Below, piece by piece: positions 26,731 to 35,562 of a stretch of 64,000 bases of DNA. Position numbers and translations under genes: made by a program. Source of the DNA: an uncultured Pseudomonadota bacterium. GTDB taxonomy: Bacteria > Pseudomonadota > Gammaproteobacteria > Steroidobacterales > Steroidobacteraceae. The notes beneath the pieces were generated by a model. The model made no database searches and was not told where the DNA came from. It worked only from the letters and a program-made list of their open reading frames with translations. Where the stretch lies: the NCBI GenBank assembly GCA_903879335.1, contig CAIRLC010000041.1:30295-94294 (forward strand). Direction: 5' to 3'. How positions within the stretch are numbered: position 1 is the first letter of the stretch; each line of letters starts with the position of its first letter.

Positions 26731-27636
26731 ATGCGCCCTTCCAAATTCTTAATCCTAGGTGGCACCGGCTTCGTCGGCTCCACACTCGTTCACCGCCTCA
26801 TTCGAGACGGGCATACGGTGCTGCTACCCACCCGTCACCCGCAGCGATATCCCGACCTTAAGGTACTGCCGGGCGTCCGCTTACTGGCCGCCAATATCCA
26901 TGACCCTGCAGCCCTCGCACAGTTAACGGCCGGCATTGACGTCGTCGTCAACTTGGTTGGAATCCTGAATGAGTCCGGGCATTCAGGCAGCGGCTTTGTA
27001 CATGCGCACACCGCTCTGACTGCAAAGGTCTTAGATGCCTGTCGCGCGAATGGCGTTCGTCGCCTACTGCACATGAGTTCGCTGCGCGCGGATGAGTCAG
27101 CTCCGAGTCACTATTTGCGTTCCAAAGGTGCCGCTGAGCGTCTGATTCGGGAAAGCGTTGGCGGCCCGCAATGGACCATCTTTAAGCCGTCGGTCATTTT
27201 TGGCCGCCACGACTCCCTGACCAATCGATTCGCAGCATTGCTGGGTGTATTACCGATGATGCCGCTGGCACGCGCAACTGCGCGCTTCGCGCCGGTGCAT
27301 GTCGACGACGTCGTTCAGGCGATGGTCAGGTCCTTAGACCTACCCTCGAGTCTCGGAGCCACTTACGAGCTCGGCGGGCCTGAAACCATCAGTCTGGGCG
27401 AACTCGTCCGGTATGTGGCATCGGTAACTCATCGTCGGCGCCTGATTTTTGGCATTCCGGATTGGGCCGGATTCTTGCAGGCACTCGTCTTTGAATACTT
27501 GCCGGGCAAAGTTCTGTCTGTCGATAACTTTCGTTCGCTTGAACTCGACAGCGTTCCGGAGATTGACGGGTTCAAGCAGCTCGGTATCCGCCCGGCTGCA
27601 CTGCACACAATCGTGCCCTTTTATCTCGGTTATTAA
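26731..27636 (+). CDS. NDUFA9-like atypical SDR, NAD-dependent epimerase family
   Basis: 301-residue Rossmann protein of the complex I NDUFA9-like atypical SDR group. The N-terminal nucleotide loop ILGGTGFVGSTL (8-19) is followed by a basic THPQR-type strand, and HMSSLRADESAPS and SHYLRSKGAAERLI give the Ser and YLRSK catalytic-like motifs. Substrate unknown; related proteins are linked to quinone or lipid metabolism. The Shine-Dalgarno sequence is buried in the preceding hairpin. Confidence 0.88.
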   Translation: MRPSKFLILGGTGFVGSTLVHRLIRDGHTVLLPTRHPQRYPDLKVLPGVRLLAANIHDPAALAQLTAGIDVVVNLVGILNESGHSGSGFVHAHTALTAKVLDACRANGVRRLLHMSSLRADESAPSHYLRSKGAAERLIRESVGGPQWTIFKPSVIFGRHDSLTNRFAALLGVLPMMPLARATARFAPVHVDDVVQAMVRSLDLPSSLGATYELGGPETISLGELVRYVASVTHRRRLIFGIPDWAGFLQALVFEYLPGKVLSVDNFRSLELDSVPEIDGFKQLGIRPAALHTIVPFYLGY

Positions 27637-27686
27637 CCCCGTTTTTTCCTTCGCCTTGTCTGCGGCCTGCGCTTAAAATCTGAGCC

Positions 27687-28925
27687 ATGGACATCTATCT
27701 CGTGGGCGGTGCGGTACGCGATGAACTCCTCGGACTCGCAGTCCGAGAACGAGACTGGGTCGTCGTCGGCTCGACGCCCGACGAACTGGAAGCGCAGGGT
27801 TTCCGCCAAGTCGGTAAAGATTTCCCGGTTTTTCTGCACCCGCGATCCCATGAGGAATATGCACTAGCGCGCACCGAGCGAAAAACCGCACCCGGCTACC
27901 ACGGGTTTGAAACGCGTTTCTCGCCGGATGTGACGCTGGATGAAGACTTGCAGCGTCGTGATCTGACAATCAACGCCATGGCAAAGCTGCCTGACGGAAC
28001 GATCATTGATCCTTACGGCGGCATGCGTGACTTGGCGGCGCGAATTTTGCGGCATGTGTCACCCGCGTTTGCCGAAGACCCAGTCCGGATACTTAGACTT
28101 GCGCGGTTCGCTGCCCGCTACGCGCATTTAGGCTTTACGGTTGCACCCGAAACCATGGCCTTGATGCAGCAGATGGTCATTGATGGCGAAGCAACGGCAC
28201 TGGTTGCCGAGCGGGTGTGGGCGGAAACGGAAAAGGCGTTGGCTGAACCCAGCCCGGTGACCTACTTTGCTGTGTTACGCAAATCTGGGGCGTTGGGCGT
28301 GATATTTCCTGAGCTTGATCGGTTGTACGGGGTACCGCAGCCCGAGCGTTGGCACCCAGAAATTGATACGGGCTTGCATGTCATGCTGGTGCTTGAATCC
28401 GCTGCAGCCTTATCCAAAGAACCCCGTGTACGCTTTGCCGCCCTGATGCACGATCTGGGTAAAGGAACCACGCCAAAGAGTGAATGGCCTAAGCATCATG
28501 GCCACGAAGCGCGTGGCGCGAAAATTGTCGACGCACTATGCGCCAGACTGCGGATCCCCAATGAGTTTCGCGACCTAGCCATGATCGTCGCTCGGGAGCA
28601 CGGCAATGTGCACAGGGCCATGGAAATGCGCGCGGACACCATCTTGGCGCTCATTGAACGCTGTGACGGTGTGCGCCGACCTGAACGCTTTCGCGAGGCC
28701 ATCGTCGCCTGCATGGCTGATGCAAGGGGGCGCACCGGTTTCGAACAGGTTAGCTATCCGCAAGCGGACTTTCTAAATCAAGCTCTTGATGCAGTCCGGC
28801 AAGTCACTGTCGACGCGAGCGAACGAGCAGGGCTAGATGGCGCATCCATCGGACGCCTATTTGCGACGCGTCGACTTCAAGTCCTGGAACAACTCTGTCG
28901 CGATAGATCTATAAAGACCCGGTGA
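27687..28925 (+). CDS. cca: Multifunctional CCA tRNA nucleotidyltransferase
   Basis: Adds or repairs the 3' CCA of tRNAs. 412 residues: nucleotidyltransferase head with LVGGAVRDELLG (5-16), RERDWVVVG carrying the catalytic Asp, RRDLTINAMA in the middle, then the tRNA-binding neck and a C-terminal HD phosphohydrolase domain (LMHDLGKGTTP) typical of gammaproteobacterial enzymes. It converges with the MidA-like gene, their 3' ends overlapping by 17 nt. Confidence 0.96.
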   Translation: MDIYLVGGAVRDELLGLAVRERDWVVVGSTPDELEAQGFRQVGKDFPVFLHPRSHEEYALARTERKTAPGYHGFETRFSPDVTLDEDLQRRDLTINAMAKLPDGTIIDPYGGMRDLAARILRHVSPAFAEDPVRILRLARFAARYAHLGFTVAPETMALMQQMVIDGEATALVAERVWAETEKALAEPSPVTYFAVLRKSGALGVIFPELDRLYGVPQPERWHPEIDTGLHVMLVLESAAALSKEPRVRFAALMHDLGKGTTPKSEWPKHHGHEARGAKIVDALCARLRIPNEFRDLAMIVAREHGNVHRAMEMRADTILALIERCDGVRRPERFREAIVACMADARGRTGFEQVSYPQADFLNQALDAVRQVTVDASERAGLDGASIGRLFATRRLQVLEQLCRDRSIKTR

Positions 28926-30078
28926 AGTCTTTGATGGAAAACCCTTCTAGCGGACCTTCGTAGTCGCGCGTTAAGGCCATGCACTTAAACCGTTCGCCCA
29001 TGTCATTAGGCAGCACCAGCCGCAACGCCTCTCGCGCGGCCAACGGCTCGCGCTCAACAGGCAATTGGCTGCGCCAAGCCGCTAAGTGACGCTCAAATCC
29101 ACAAGCAAGAAGAAAGCAGGCCTGCGTGGTATATCCCGCGACGTCGAGCCCGGACTGCATGCCCGCTTCAGCCACGGCCGTGAAATCGACCCAAGCCGTC
29201 AGATCCTGCAGGCCGAGATTGATATACGGGTTGTTATGGATCCGATGGCGATGGAACGCAACGAGGGTGCCTTTGGACCGATCTGGTGAGTACAGACGCC
29301 GCCGAGGCTCGCCGTAATCCACGAGCAACACGACGCCGACTCCAAGCGACTGAGTCACTGCGGCCACCCAATCCTTTAACCGGACACACCACTCAATCTC
29401 CTGACCTACGGCAAGTTCAACGCCAGTATCGGCGAGCCAAGAAACAGCCAGCTGAGATGCAGGACGTGCGACCTCGAGCAATTGTCCGTCAGCGAACTCG
29501 ATGCCGAGCTCCGTCAAGCCGTATGCCTCAGCCCGAAAACGGGCAACCGGCAAGGCATCGAGCACTTCATTGGCCAAGACCAGTCCACGAAATAGCTCGG
29601 TCGGCGGCCGATCCAACCAGAACACTCGATCCCGGATCCCGTTCGGCAAGGTGCTGAGGTGACGCCGCTGGCGTTCCCGTAAATCCGGACTGATCTCTAA
29701 AATTTCATAACGATCCGGCAGTTGCCCCATATCTGCCAACGCCAACAAGATATCGGCGGCCAGTGCGCCGCTACCAGCGCCCAGCTCCAGCACCTGGCCT
29801 CCACCCAGCGACTCCAGCACCTGCGCGCATTGCTGCGCGATGCACCGGCCGAACACCGGCGACAGCTCGGGTGCCGTTACGAAGTCTCCGCCCACCCCTA
29901 ATTTATGGGCGCCTGCAGCGTAATACCCAAGGCCCGGCGCGTAGAGCGCCATCTGCATGAAGGCTTCGAAGGACAACCATCCGCCCGCAGCACGGATGGC
30001 GGCTACGATCTCGGCCTGAAGTCGGGCCTCGTGGGCTTGCTCGTCAGCGGTCAACGGTTCTAAGTCAATCGGGATCAT
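28909..30078 (-). CDS. MidA/NDUFAF7-like SAM-dependent methyltransferase
   Basis: 389-residue class I methyltransferase of the DUF185 family, whose mitochondrial member (NDUFAF7) methylates an arginine of complex I. Motifs: GDFVTAPELSPVFGRCIAQQ in the N-terminal extension, SAM loop VLELGAGSGALAADIL, ANEVLDALPVARF and VVLLVDYGEPRR. It is divergent from the pteridine reductase gene with 38 bp between starts. The bacterial substrate is unknown. Confidence 0.9.
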   Translation of the reverse strand: MIPIDLEPLTADEQAHEARLQAEIVAAIRAAGGWLSFEAFMQMALYAPGLGYYAAGAHKLGVGGDFVTAPELSPVFGRCIAQQCAQVLESLGGGQVLELGAGSGALAADILLALADMGQLPDRYEILEISPDLRERQRRHLSTLPNGIRDRVFWLDRPPTELFRGLVLANEVLDALPVARFRAEAYGLTELGIEFADGQLLEVARPASQLAVSWLADTGVELAVGQEIEWCVRLKDWVAAVTQSLGVGVVLLVDYGEPRRRLYSPDRSKGTLVAFHRHRIHNNPYINLGLQDLTAWVDFTAVAEAGMQSGLDVAGYTTQACFLLACGFERHLAAWRSQLPVEREPLAAREALRLVLPNDMGERFKCMALTRDYEGPLEGFSIKDFTGSL

Positions 30079-30116
30079 GGTCGTACGGGTTGGGCTGGGT
30101 TGTGTATCCTCACCTC

Positions 30117-30878
30117 ATGAGCAACGAAGTGCCACTCCCGCTGTCAGGCCGGACCGCCCTAATCACCGGCGGCGGGCGCCGCTTAGGAGCGGAAATTGCC
30201 AGAACGCTGCACGCGGCAGGCGCCTCCGTGCTCATTCACGTCAACCGCTCAATAGCGGAGGCCGCAGTACTGGCGAACGAACTGCTCGCGTTACGACCCG
30301 CATCCGCGGCCGTTCACAGCGCAGATTTACTTGATCTCGCTACCTTGCCTGAACTGGTCGACGCCGCCATTCGCACGTTTGGAAGCCTAGATATCTTGGT
30401 CAATAATGCTTCGACCTTCTATCCAACACCGATGGGCGAAGTCACGACGGCCGCGTTCGATGACCTGATTGGCACTAATCTGCGAGCGCCGCTCTTTCTG
30501 ACACAAGCCGCAGCGCCAGAATTGCGACGACGAAATGGTCTTGTGCTGAATTTGATCGATATCCATGGGTCGCGGCCTTTAAAGCGGCATCCCGTCTATT
30601 CATCGGCCAAAGCAGGCCTCGCCATGCTGACCCAGTCCCTCGCCCGAGAACTAGCGCCGCATATCCGCGTCAACGGAATCTCGCCGGGTCCCGTGATGTG
30701 GCCAGAGGGCGCAATGGACAGTGACCTGCAAGCACGCATCGTAGATCGAACGGCGCTGAAGCGCATGGGGTCTCCGGCTGATATCGCCAAGGCGGCACTT
30801 TTCTTTGCGAAGGATGCGCCCTATGTGACTGGCCAAATATTGGCGATCGACGGCGGGCGTTCCATCGGCGGTTATTAA
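30117..30878 (+). CDS. folM: Pteridine reductase (FolM-like SDR)
   Basis: Short-chain dehydrogenase of about 253 residues that reduces pterins/dihydrofolate with NADPH. The pteridine-reductase version of the cofactor loop is visible (ALITGGGRRLGAEIA, then HVNRS), with ILVNNAS, catalytic VYSSAKAGL and the ISPGPVMWPEG segment. The ATG at 30117 is used; a TTG at 30090 is unlikely. Its end overlaps the folK end by 4 nt, tail to tail, and the folate neighbours support the assignment. Confidence 0.9.
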   Translation: MSNEVPLPLSGRTALITGGGRRLGAEIARTLHAAGASVLIHVNRSIAEAAVLANELLALRPASAAVHSADLLDLATLPELVDAAIRTFGSLDILVNNASTFYPTPMGEVTTAAFDDLIGTNLRAPLFLTQAAAPELRRRNGLVLNLIDIHGSRPLKRHPVYSSAKAGLAMLTQSLARELAPHIRVNGISPGPVMWPEGAMDSDLQARIVDRTALKRMGSPADIAKAALFFAKDAPYVTGQILAIDGGRSIGGY

Positions 30879-31375
30879 GGCGCCGCCGCCCCGACAATCG
30901 GTACCGGGCGTAATTCGTGCGCTTGTGAATCAAACCCCCGCCACAAATCAGCCATCGTCTGTCGCAGCACCGGGTGCTGAAGAGTCGGAGCGATTTCGGC
31001 TAGCGGAGCCAACATAAAGGCCCGTCTTAGTAGGTCGGGACGAGGCAGCGTCGCTCCCTCGAATTCACCCACCACATCGCCGTACAACAGCAAGTCCAAA
31101 TCCATGCGACGCGGAGCCCACTTGGGCGCCGTTCGCCCTCGCCCACAACTGGACTCAACCTCGTGCAAAACGGCGAGCAAATCGTCCAAGGACAAAGCCG
31201 TTGTGAAGCGAACTGCAAGATTGATGAAATCCGGGCCCTCAAAGCCGACCGCTCGATTTGCATAAGCCCGCGATGAAACCAGATCGGGAAATCTGGCTTT
31301 CAGCAACGCGAGTGCTGTGGTCAGATTCTCTTCAGGTTCAACATTAGACCCAGCCGCAACATACACGTCGCGCAC
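30875..31375 (-). CDS. folK: 2-amino-4-hydroxy-6-hydroxymethyldihydropteridine diphosphokinase
   Basis: Pyrophosphorylates hydroxymethyl-dihydropterin in folate synthesis. 166 residues with VYVAAGSNVEPEENL at the N-terminus, DFINLAVRF, the signature APRRMDLDLLLYGD, and LPRPDLLRRAFMLAPLAEI. GTG start at 31375, 2 nt after the folB stop, so the two are co-transcribed. Confidence 0.95.
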   Translation of the reverse strand: MRDVYVAAGSNVEPEENLTTALALLKARFPDLVSSRAYANRAVGFEGPDFINLAVRFTTALSLDDLLAVLHEVESSCGRGRTAPKWAPRRMDLDLLLYGDVVGEFEGATLPRPDLLRRAFMLAPLAEIAPTLQHPVLRQTMADLWRGFDSQAHELRPVPIVGAAAP

Positions 31376-31377
31376 TT

Positions 31378-31746
31378 TCAGAGTCCGAAATCAGCGCGCG
31401 AGCGTTCAATCATGACGCCTACGTCGCGACTGCCGCGAACGGCGCCGGGCTTATTCAGAACAATCTTGACCCAAGGCAACCCGAATTTCTCGAGGATAAG
31501 CCGGGCCACTTGCTGCGATAAGGTCTCGACAAGCCCATATTGACTGGCTTCAACAAAGGCAATGACCGCCTTCGCCACCGACTTGTAATCAAGCGTGTAA
31601 GCAATGTCGTCCGTCGCGGCAGCCTGTCGTATATCTGCCGGAAATTCGAAGTCGAAGCTGACCGTTTGACGGATCCCACGCTCCCAATCGTAGATACCGA
31701 TGACAGTCTCGATGCGCAAATCACGCAGGAAGATTCGGTCATTCAT
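31378..31746 (-). CDS. folB: Dihydroneopterin aldolase
   Basis: Converts dihydroneopterin to hydroxymethyl-dihydropterin, the step before FolK. 122 residues: ETVIGIYDWERGIRQTV, TLDYKSVAKAV and the active-site region VETLSQQVARLILEKF, ending VRGSRDVGVMIER. First gene of folB-folK, and downstream of tsaD by 67 nt on the same strand. Confidence 0.95.
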   Translation of the reverse strand: MNDRIFLRDLRIETVIGIYDWERGIRQTVSFDFEFPADIRQAAATDDIAYTLDYKSVAKAVIAFVEASQYGLVETLSQQVARLILEKFGLPWVKIVLNKPGAVRGSRDVGVMIERSRADFGL

Positions 31747-31813
31747 GAGTGCGTTTCTCGGAAAAGAGGACGAAGGGCGTGCACCCTACCAGTGTACGCG
31801 CACGCATGCACGA

Positions 31814-32884
31814 TCAGGCGCCGGGTGGACGCAGCTCGCTGAGCGACCAACGCGCCCGGGCCATCGGTCCCTCGGTTGTTCGCTCCCCCGCGCTGAGGCG
31901 TTCGTACCCTGCATAGGCGATCATGGCTGCGTTGTCGGTGCAAAATTCGGGGCGTGGGTACGCGGCTCGAGCGCCGTAGCGAGCGGCGACCTCAGCCAAC
32001 CGCGCACGAAGTCGCCGGTTAGCGCCGACACCACCCGCGACCACCACCACCTGCCGTCCTGAGGCCTCTAGCGCGCGCCCCACTTTGGTCACAAGGGTTT
32101 CAACGACGGCATCCTCAAACCCACGCGCAAGATCGGCTCTGGCGGCCGCATCATCGCCGGCGCTCTTGAGCGCCAAAAGCGCCGCCGTTTTGAGGCCGCT
32201 AAAACTGAAGTCATAGCCGGGCCGATCCAACATAGGACGGGGGAATTTGTACACACCAGGCCGTCCCATTTCCGCTAGGTGGGCTAGCTTCGCGCCGCCG
32301 GGATAAGCGAGCCCTAACAATTTCGCTGTTTTATCAAAAGCTTCGCCGGCCGCATCGTCCAGCGACTCACCCATCACCTCGTACTGCCCAACCCCCACAA
32401 CGTCGACGATCATCGTATGTCCGCCTGACACCAAGAGCGCCAGATAGGGGAAGGGCGGTGGGTCAAGTTCCAAGCGCGGCGCCAGCAGGTGCCCCTCAAG
32501 GTGATGAATGCCCACGGCGGGAACTCCCCATGCCATTGACAGGCTGGCACCCACCAGAGCACCCACCAGGAGCGCACCAATCAGGCCCGGGCCGGCGGTA
32601 TAGGCGATTCCGCCCAATTCAGACGGGGACAGGCTCGCGTCCTTCAAAACAGCCCGAATCATGGGGACTAAGCGCCGCACATGGTCCCGAGACGCAAGCT
32701 CTGGGACGACGCCGCCCCAAACTTCATGGAGGTCAGTCTGGGTGTAGACCGTGTGCGCGATGAGCCCCCTCCCGCCGCCATAAATGGCCACAGCGGTCTC
32801 GTCACAGGAGGATTCGACCCCCAGAACCAGGAGTGGATGGGCCCTTTGGGGGGGGAGTTGAGATGGGTTTTGATTTTCTTTCAC
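31814..32884 (-). CDS. tsaD: tRNA threonylcarbamoyladenosine biosynthesis protein TsaD
   Basis: Essential ASKHA-fold enzyme of t6A37 modification in ANN-decoding tRNAs. 356 residues; [16 protein letters not shown], the metal-binding [10 protein letters not shown] and [12 protein letters not shown] are intact. GTG start at 32884. There is no other usable start before the conserved domain, so a C8 tract (G8 at 32848-32855 on the plus strand) is translated as part of the Pro-rich leader ([10 protein letters not shown]). Divergent from rpsU. Confidence 0.95.
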   Translation of the reverse strand: MKENQNPSQLPPQRAHPLLVLGVESSCDETAVAIYGGGRGLIAHTVYTQTDLHEVWGGVVPELASRDHVRRLVPMIRAVLKDASLSPSELGGIAYTAGPGLIGALLVGALVGASLSMAWGVPAVGIHHLEGHLLAPRLELDPPPFPYLALLVSGGHTMIVDVVGVGQYEVMGESLDDAAGEAFDKTAKLLGLAYPGGAKLAHLAEMGRPGVYKFPRPMLDRPGYDFSFSGLKTAALLALKSAGDDAAARADLARGFEDAVVETLVTKVGRALEASGRQVVVVAGGVGANRRLRARLAEVAARYGARAAYPRPEFCTDNAAMIAYAGYERLSAGERTTEGPMARARWSLSELRPPGA

Positions 32885-32956
32885 GACATCCGTAGACTAA
32901 CCGGCTCTCTGCCTGACTGGTAGTCGGGCTCTAATCTCGAGTAAAGGTCGATCTCA

Positions 32957-33166
32957 ATGCCGAGCGTACGTATCCGCGAGAACGAGTACTTCGACGCTGC
33001 CCTGCGTCGTTTCAAGCGCGCCTGCGAAAAGGCTGGCGTCCTCACGGAGCTTCGCCGTCGCGAATTCTATGAGAAGCCCACCCAAGAGCGTAAGCGCAAG
33101 AAGGCGGCCGCTGTGAAGCGCCACCTCAAGCGTGTGTCGCGCGAAGGCGTGCGCGCGCCCCGCTAA
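32957..33166 (+). CDS. rpsU: 30S ribosomal protein bS21
   Basis: 69-residue basic ribosomal protein needed for initiation. [20 protein letters not shown] and [20 protein letters not shown] are the family pattern. AAAGG precedes the ATG. It heads the rpsU-yqeY-dnaG-rpoD macromolecular synthesis operon; 72 bp separate it from divergent tsaD, so the shared promoter lies there. Confidence 0.98.
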   Translation: MPSVRIRENEYFDAALRRFKRACEKAGVLTELRRREFYEKPTQERKRKKAAAVKRHLKRVSREGVRAPR

Positions 33167-33179
33167 AGGGCACTCTGCA

Positions 33180-33626
33180 ATGACGCTGCGCGAACGCATC
33201 ACCGAAGAGATGAAGGCGGCGATGCGCTCTGGCGATAAAGATCGCCTAGGGCTCATCCGCATGCTCCAAGCTGCGATCAAACAGCGGGAAGTCGACGAGC
33301 GGATCACGCTTGACGACACCCAGACGCTGTCGGTCGTCGAAAAGATGGTCAAGCAGCGGCGTGAATCGGTGGTGCAATTCGAGGCTGGCGGTCGCGCTGA
33401 CCTCGCAGATAAAGAGAATGCTGAAATCAGCATTCTTTCTTCCTATCTGCCCACACAACTGGATGCAGCCGAGCTGGACGCCTTGATTCAGGGCGCCATT
33501 GCTGAATCCGGTGCCTCGTCTATCAAGGACATGGGCAAGGTGATGGCAGTCGTCAAGGGCAAGGCCGCGGGTCGTGCCGACATGGGCGCCGTAGGCGCGC
33601 GCGTCAAGGCACTGCTCGGCGGCTGA
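33180..33626 (+). CDS. GatB/YqeY domain protein
   Basis: 148-residue protein resembling the tRNA-binding tail domain of GatB; role unclear, possibly transamidation-like tRNA binding. TLRERITEEMKAAMRSGDK, LDTxxxLIRMLQAAIKQREV and the C-terminal IKDMGKVMAVVKGKAAGRADMG pattern are typical. The ATG at 33180 follows rpsU by 13 nt; an upstream frame overlapping rpsU is rejected. Its insertion between rpsU and dnaG is common in proteobacteria. Confidence 0.92.
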   Translation: MTLRERITEEMKAAMRSGDKDRLGLIRMLQAAIKQREVDERITLDDTQTLSVVEKMVKQRRESVVQFEAGGRADLADKENAEISILSSYLPTQLDAAELDALIQGAIAESGASSIKDMGKVMAVVKGKAAGRADMGAVGARVKALLGG

Positions 33627-33649
33627 TAACAGCCCCGCGCGGGACCGCC

Positions 33650-35440
33650 ATGTCCGGCAGGATCCCCAGAGCCTTCATAGACGAGCTGATTGCCCGCACC
33701 GACATCGTCGAGGTGATCGGCAGTCGTATCCCGCTGAAGAAAGCAGGCCGGGAATGGAAGGCCTGCTGTCCATTTCACGGCGAAAAAACACCGTCGTTTA
33801 CGGTTTCTCAACAAAAGCAGTTCTACCACTGCTTCGGCTGCGGCCTACACGGTACCGCGCTCACCTTCCTGATGGAGCACGATCGGCTCCCCTTTCCGGA
33901 TGCCGTTGAAGACTTGGCCGGCCGCCTTGGGCTGGAAGTTCCGCGTGAAGGGGGGGCGCCAGACTCGCCAGAACGTCATCTCGATGATCTTTACGCCTTA
34001 ATGGCTGCAGCCGATCAACATTTTCGGGACGAATTACGAGATTCGGACCGCGGCAAGGAATACCTGAAAAAGCGGGGCTTGGTCGGCGAGACGGCGGCGC
34101 GCTATCACTTAGGTTTTGCCCCAGCAGGCTGGGATGCGGTACTCAAGAAATTTGGTGCGACCGATGCGGGCCGGCAGGCTCTCCTGACGACCGGACTGAT
34201 CATTGAGAGATCGCCAGAAAACCAGCGCGGGCAGGGACCTGGCTACTACGACCGCTTTCGGGACCGAGTGATGTTTCCGATCCGCGATACCCGCGGCCGC
34301 GTAGTCGGCTTTGGCGGTCGGGTTTTGGATCAGGGTGAACCGAAATACCTCAATTCCCCGGAAACACCGCTATTTCACAAAGGCCGAGAGCTCTACGGAC
34401 TATATGAGGCGCGGCAAGAACTTCGGCAGATTGAACGACTGCTCGTGGTCGAGGGCTATATGGACGTGGTGCGGCTTGCCCAGGCCGGCATCCATTACGC
34501 TGTAGCCACCCTCGGAACGGCGACGACACCCGAGCATTTAAATCGCCTGTTCAGGGTCACCGGAGATATCGTGTTCTCTTTCGATGGAGATCGAGCGGGC
34601 CGTCAAGCTGCGTGGCGCGCGCTTGAAACCTGCCTCCCCTTCGCGAAGGATGGCAAGCGCATACAGTTTTTGTTCTTACCGGACGGCCACGACCCTGACA
34701 CGCTAGTGGCTGAGGAAGGACGAGAGGCATTTGAGGCTCGCGTCGCGGGTGCCATGCCGCTGTCCGAATACTTGGTGCAGCATTTGGCCGCAGAGACAGA
34801 CCTGACCAGCGTCGACGGAAGAGCCCGCTTGGCTGAAACCGCTCGGCCACTCTTGCAGAAAGTTCCGCCAGGCGTCTTCCGAGAACTGCTCATTGAACGA
34901 CTCGCGCGCGAAGTGCGTATGAGCGGCCCACGCTTGGCGGCACTACTCGGCTTAGGCGGCGGCGTCGGAACGCCAGTAATTGAAACCCGACGTAGTCGGC
35001 CGATCACAGGCCGTGGCTCGCTACTGAGTCAGGCGCTCGCCCACTTACTCCAGTATCCCCAAGCCGCCATTGCAGTACGCAACCCGGAATCCTTGCGCCT
35101 CGGCGGCGAGCGCGGATTAGAAGTGCTCGCAGAAATCATTGAAATGCTTCATGAAACGCCGAATCTCTCAACCGGCCAATTGGTCGAACGGTGGCGAGAT
35201 CGGCCTGAGCATGGCCGCCTGCTGGCCTTAGCCTCACAACCGCTCCCCGATCTGCCGGCTGAGGCTGCCCAGCGAGAATTTACCGCTGCCGTCGATCGCC
35301 TCATGCGCGAGGCCGGCCCAGAGCGCCGCATCGATGAGCTCATCCAAAAAGCAGCCACAGATGCGCTAACGGACTCGGAAAAACAGGAGCTTAGGGAGCT
35401 CCAAGCGCGGCCGAAGCCCGCCCCCAAATCGGCGCGCTAG
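33650..35440 (+). CDS. dnaG: DNA primase
   Basis: Makes RNA primers at the replication fork. 596 residues: N-terminal CHCC zinc ribbon (Cys40, His43, Cys61, Cys64: CCPFHGEKTPSFTVSQ...YHCFGCG), the RNA-polymerase domain with VMFPIRDTRGRVVGFGGRV, the Toprim block LLVVEGYMDVV and FSFDGDRAGRQAA, then a C-terminal DnaB-interaction region. Middle gene of the macromolecular synthesis operon. Confidence 0.98.
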   Translation: MSGRIPRAFIDELIARTDIVEVIGSRIPLKKAGREWKACCPFHGEKTPSFTVSQQKQFYHCFGCGLHGTALTFLMEHDRLPFPDAVEDLAGRLGLEVPREGGAPDSPERHLDDLYALMAAADQHFRDELRDSDRGKEYLKKRGLVGETAARYHLGFAPAGWDAVLKKFGATDAGRQALLTTGLIIERSPENQRGQGPGYYDRFRDRVMFPIRDTRGRVVGFGGRVLDQGEPKYLNSPETPLFHKGRELYGLYEARQELRQIERLLVVEGYMDVVRLAQAGIHYAVATLGTATTPEHLNRLFRVTGDIVFSFDGDRAGRQAAWRALETCLPFAKDGKRIQFLFLPDGHDPDTLVAEEGREAFEARVAGAMPLSEYLVQHLAAETDLTSVDGRARLAETARPLLQKVPPGVFRELLIERLAREVRMSGPRLAALLGLGGGVGTPVIETRRSRPITGRGSLLSQALAHLLQYPQAAIAVRNPESLRLGGERGLEVLAEIIEMLHETPNLSTGQLVERWRDRPEHGRLLALASQPLPDLPAEAAQREFTAAVDRLMREAGPERRIDELIQKAATDALTDSEKQELRELQARPKPAPKSAR

Positions 35441-35495
35441 CGCCAGACGCGATCCGGCACGATTCTTGACAAGCCCCTGATTTAATTCGGGGAAC

Positions 35496-35524
35496 TTGGG
35501 ATTTCGGGCGCGGCGGTGTAAACT
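35496..35524 (+). promoter_or_regulatory. Candidate internal sigma-70 promoter of rpoD
   Basis: TTGGGA (35496-35501), 17-bp spacer and TAAACT (35519-35524), 39 bp ahead of the rpoD start. A TTGACA at 35466-35471 has no matching -10 at 16-18 bp. Weak match, placed where rpoD promoters are often found. Confidence 0.35.
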
Positions 35525-35562
35525 ACTGGGCTATTTGTCTGTCTCCCCTAAGGGGTCTTCCC

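Noticed and set aside
35491-35520. GGAACTT motif upstream of rpoD as a sigma-E promoter
   Set aside because: The -35 half is good, but no TCTGA/TCTAA-like element occurs at 15-18 nt; the sigma-70 reading is better.
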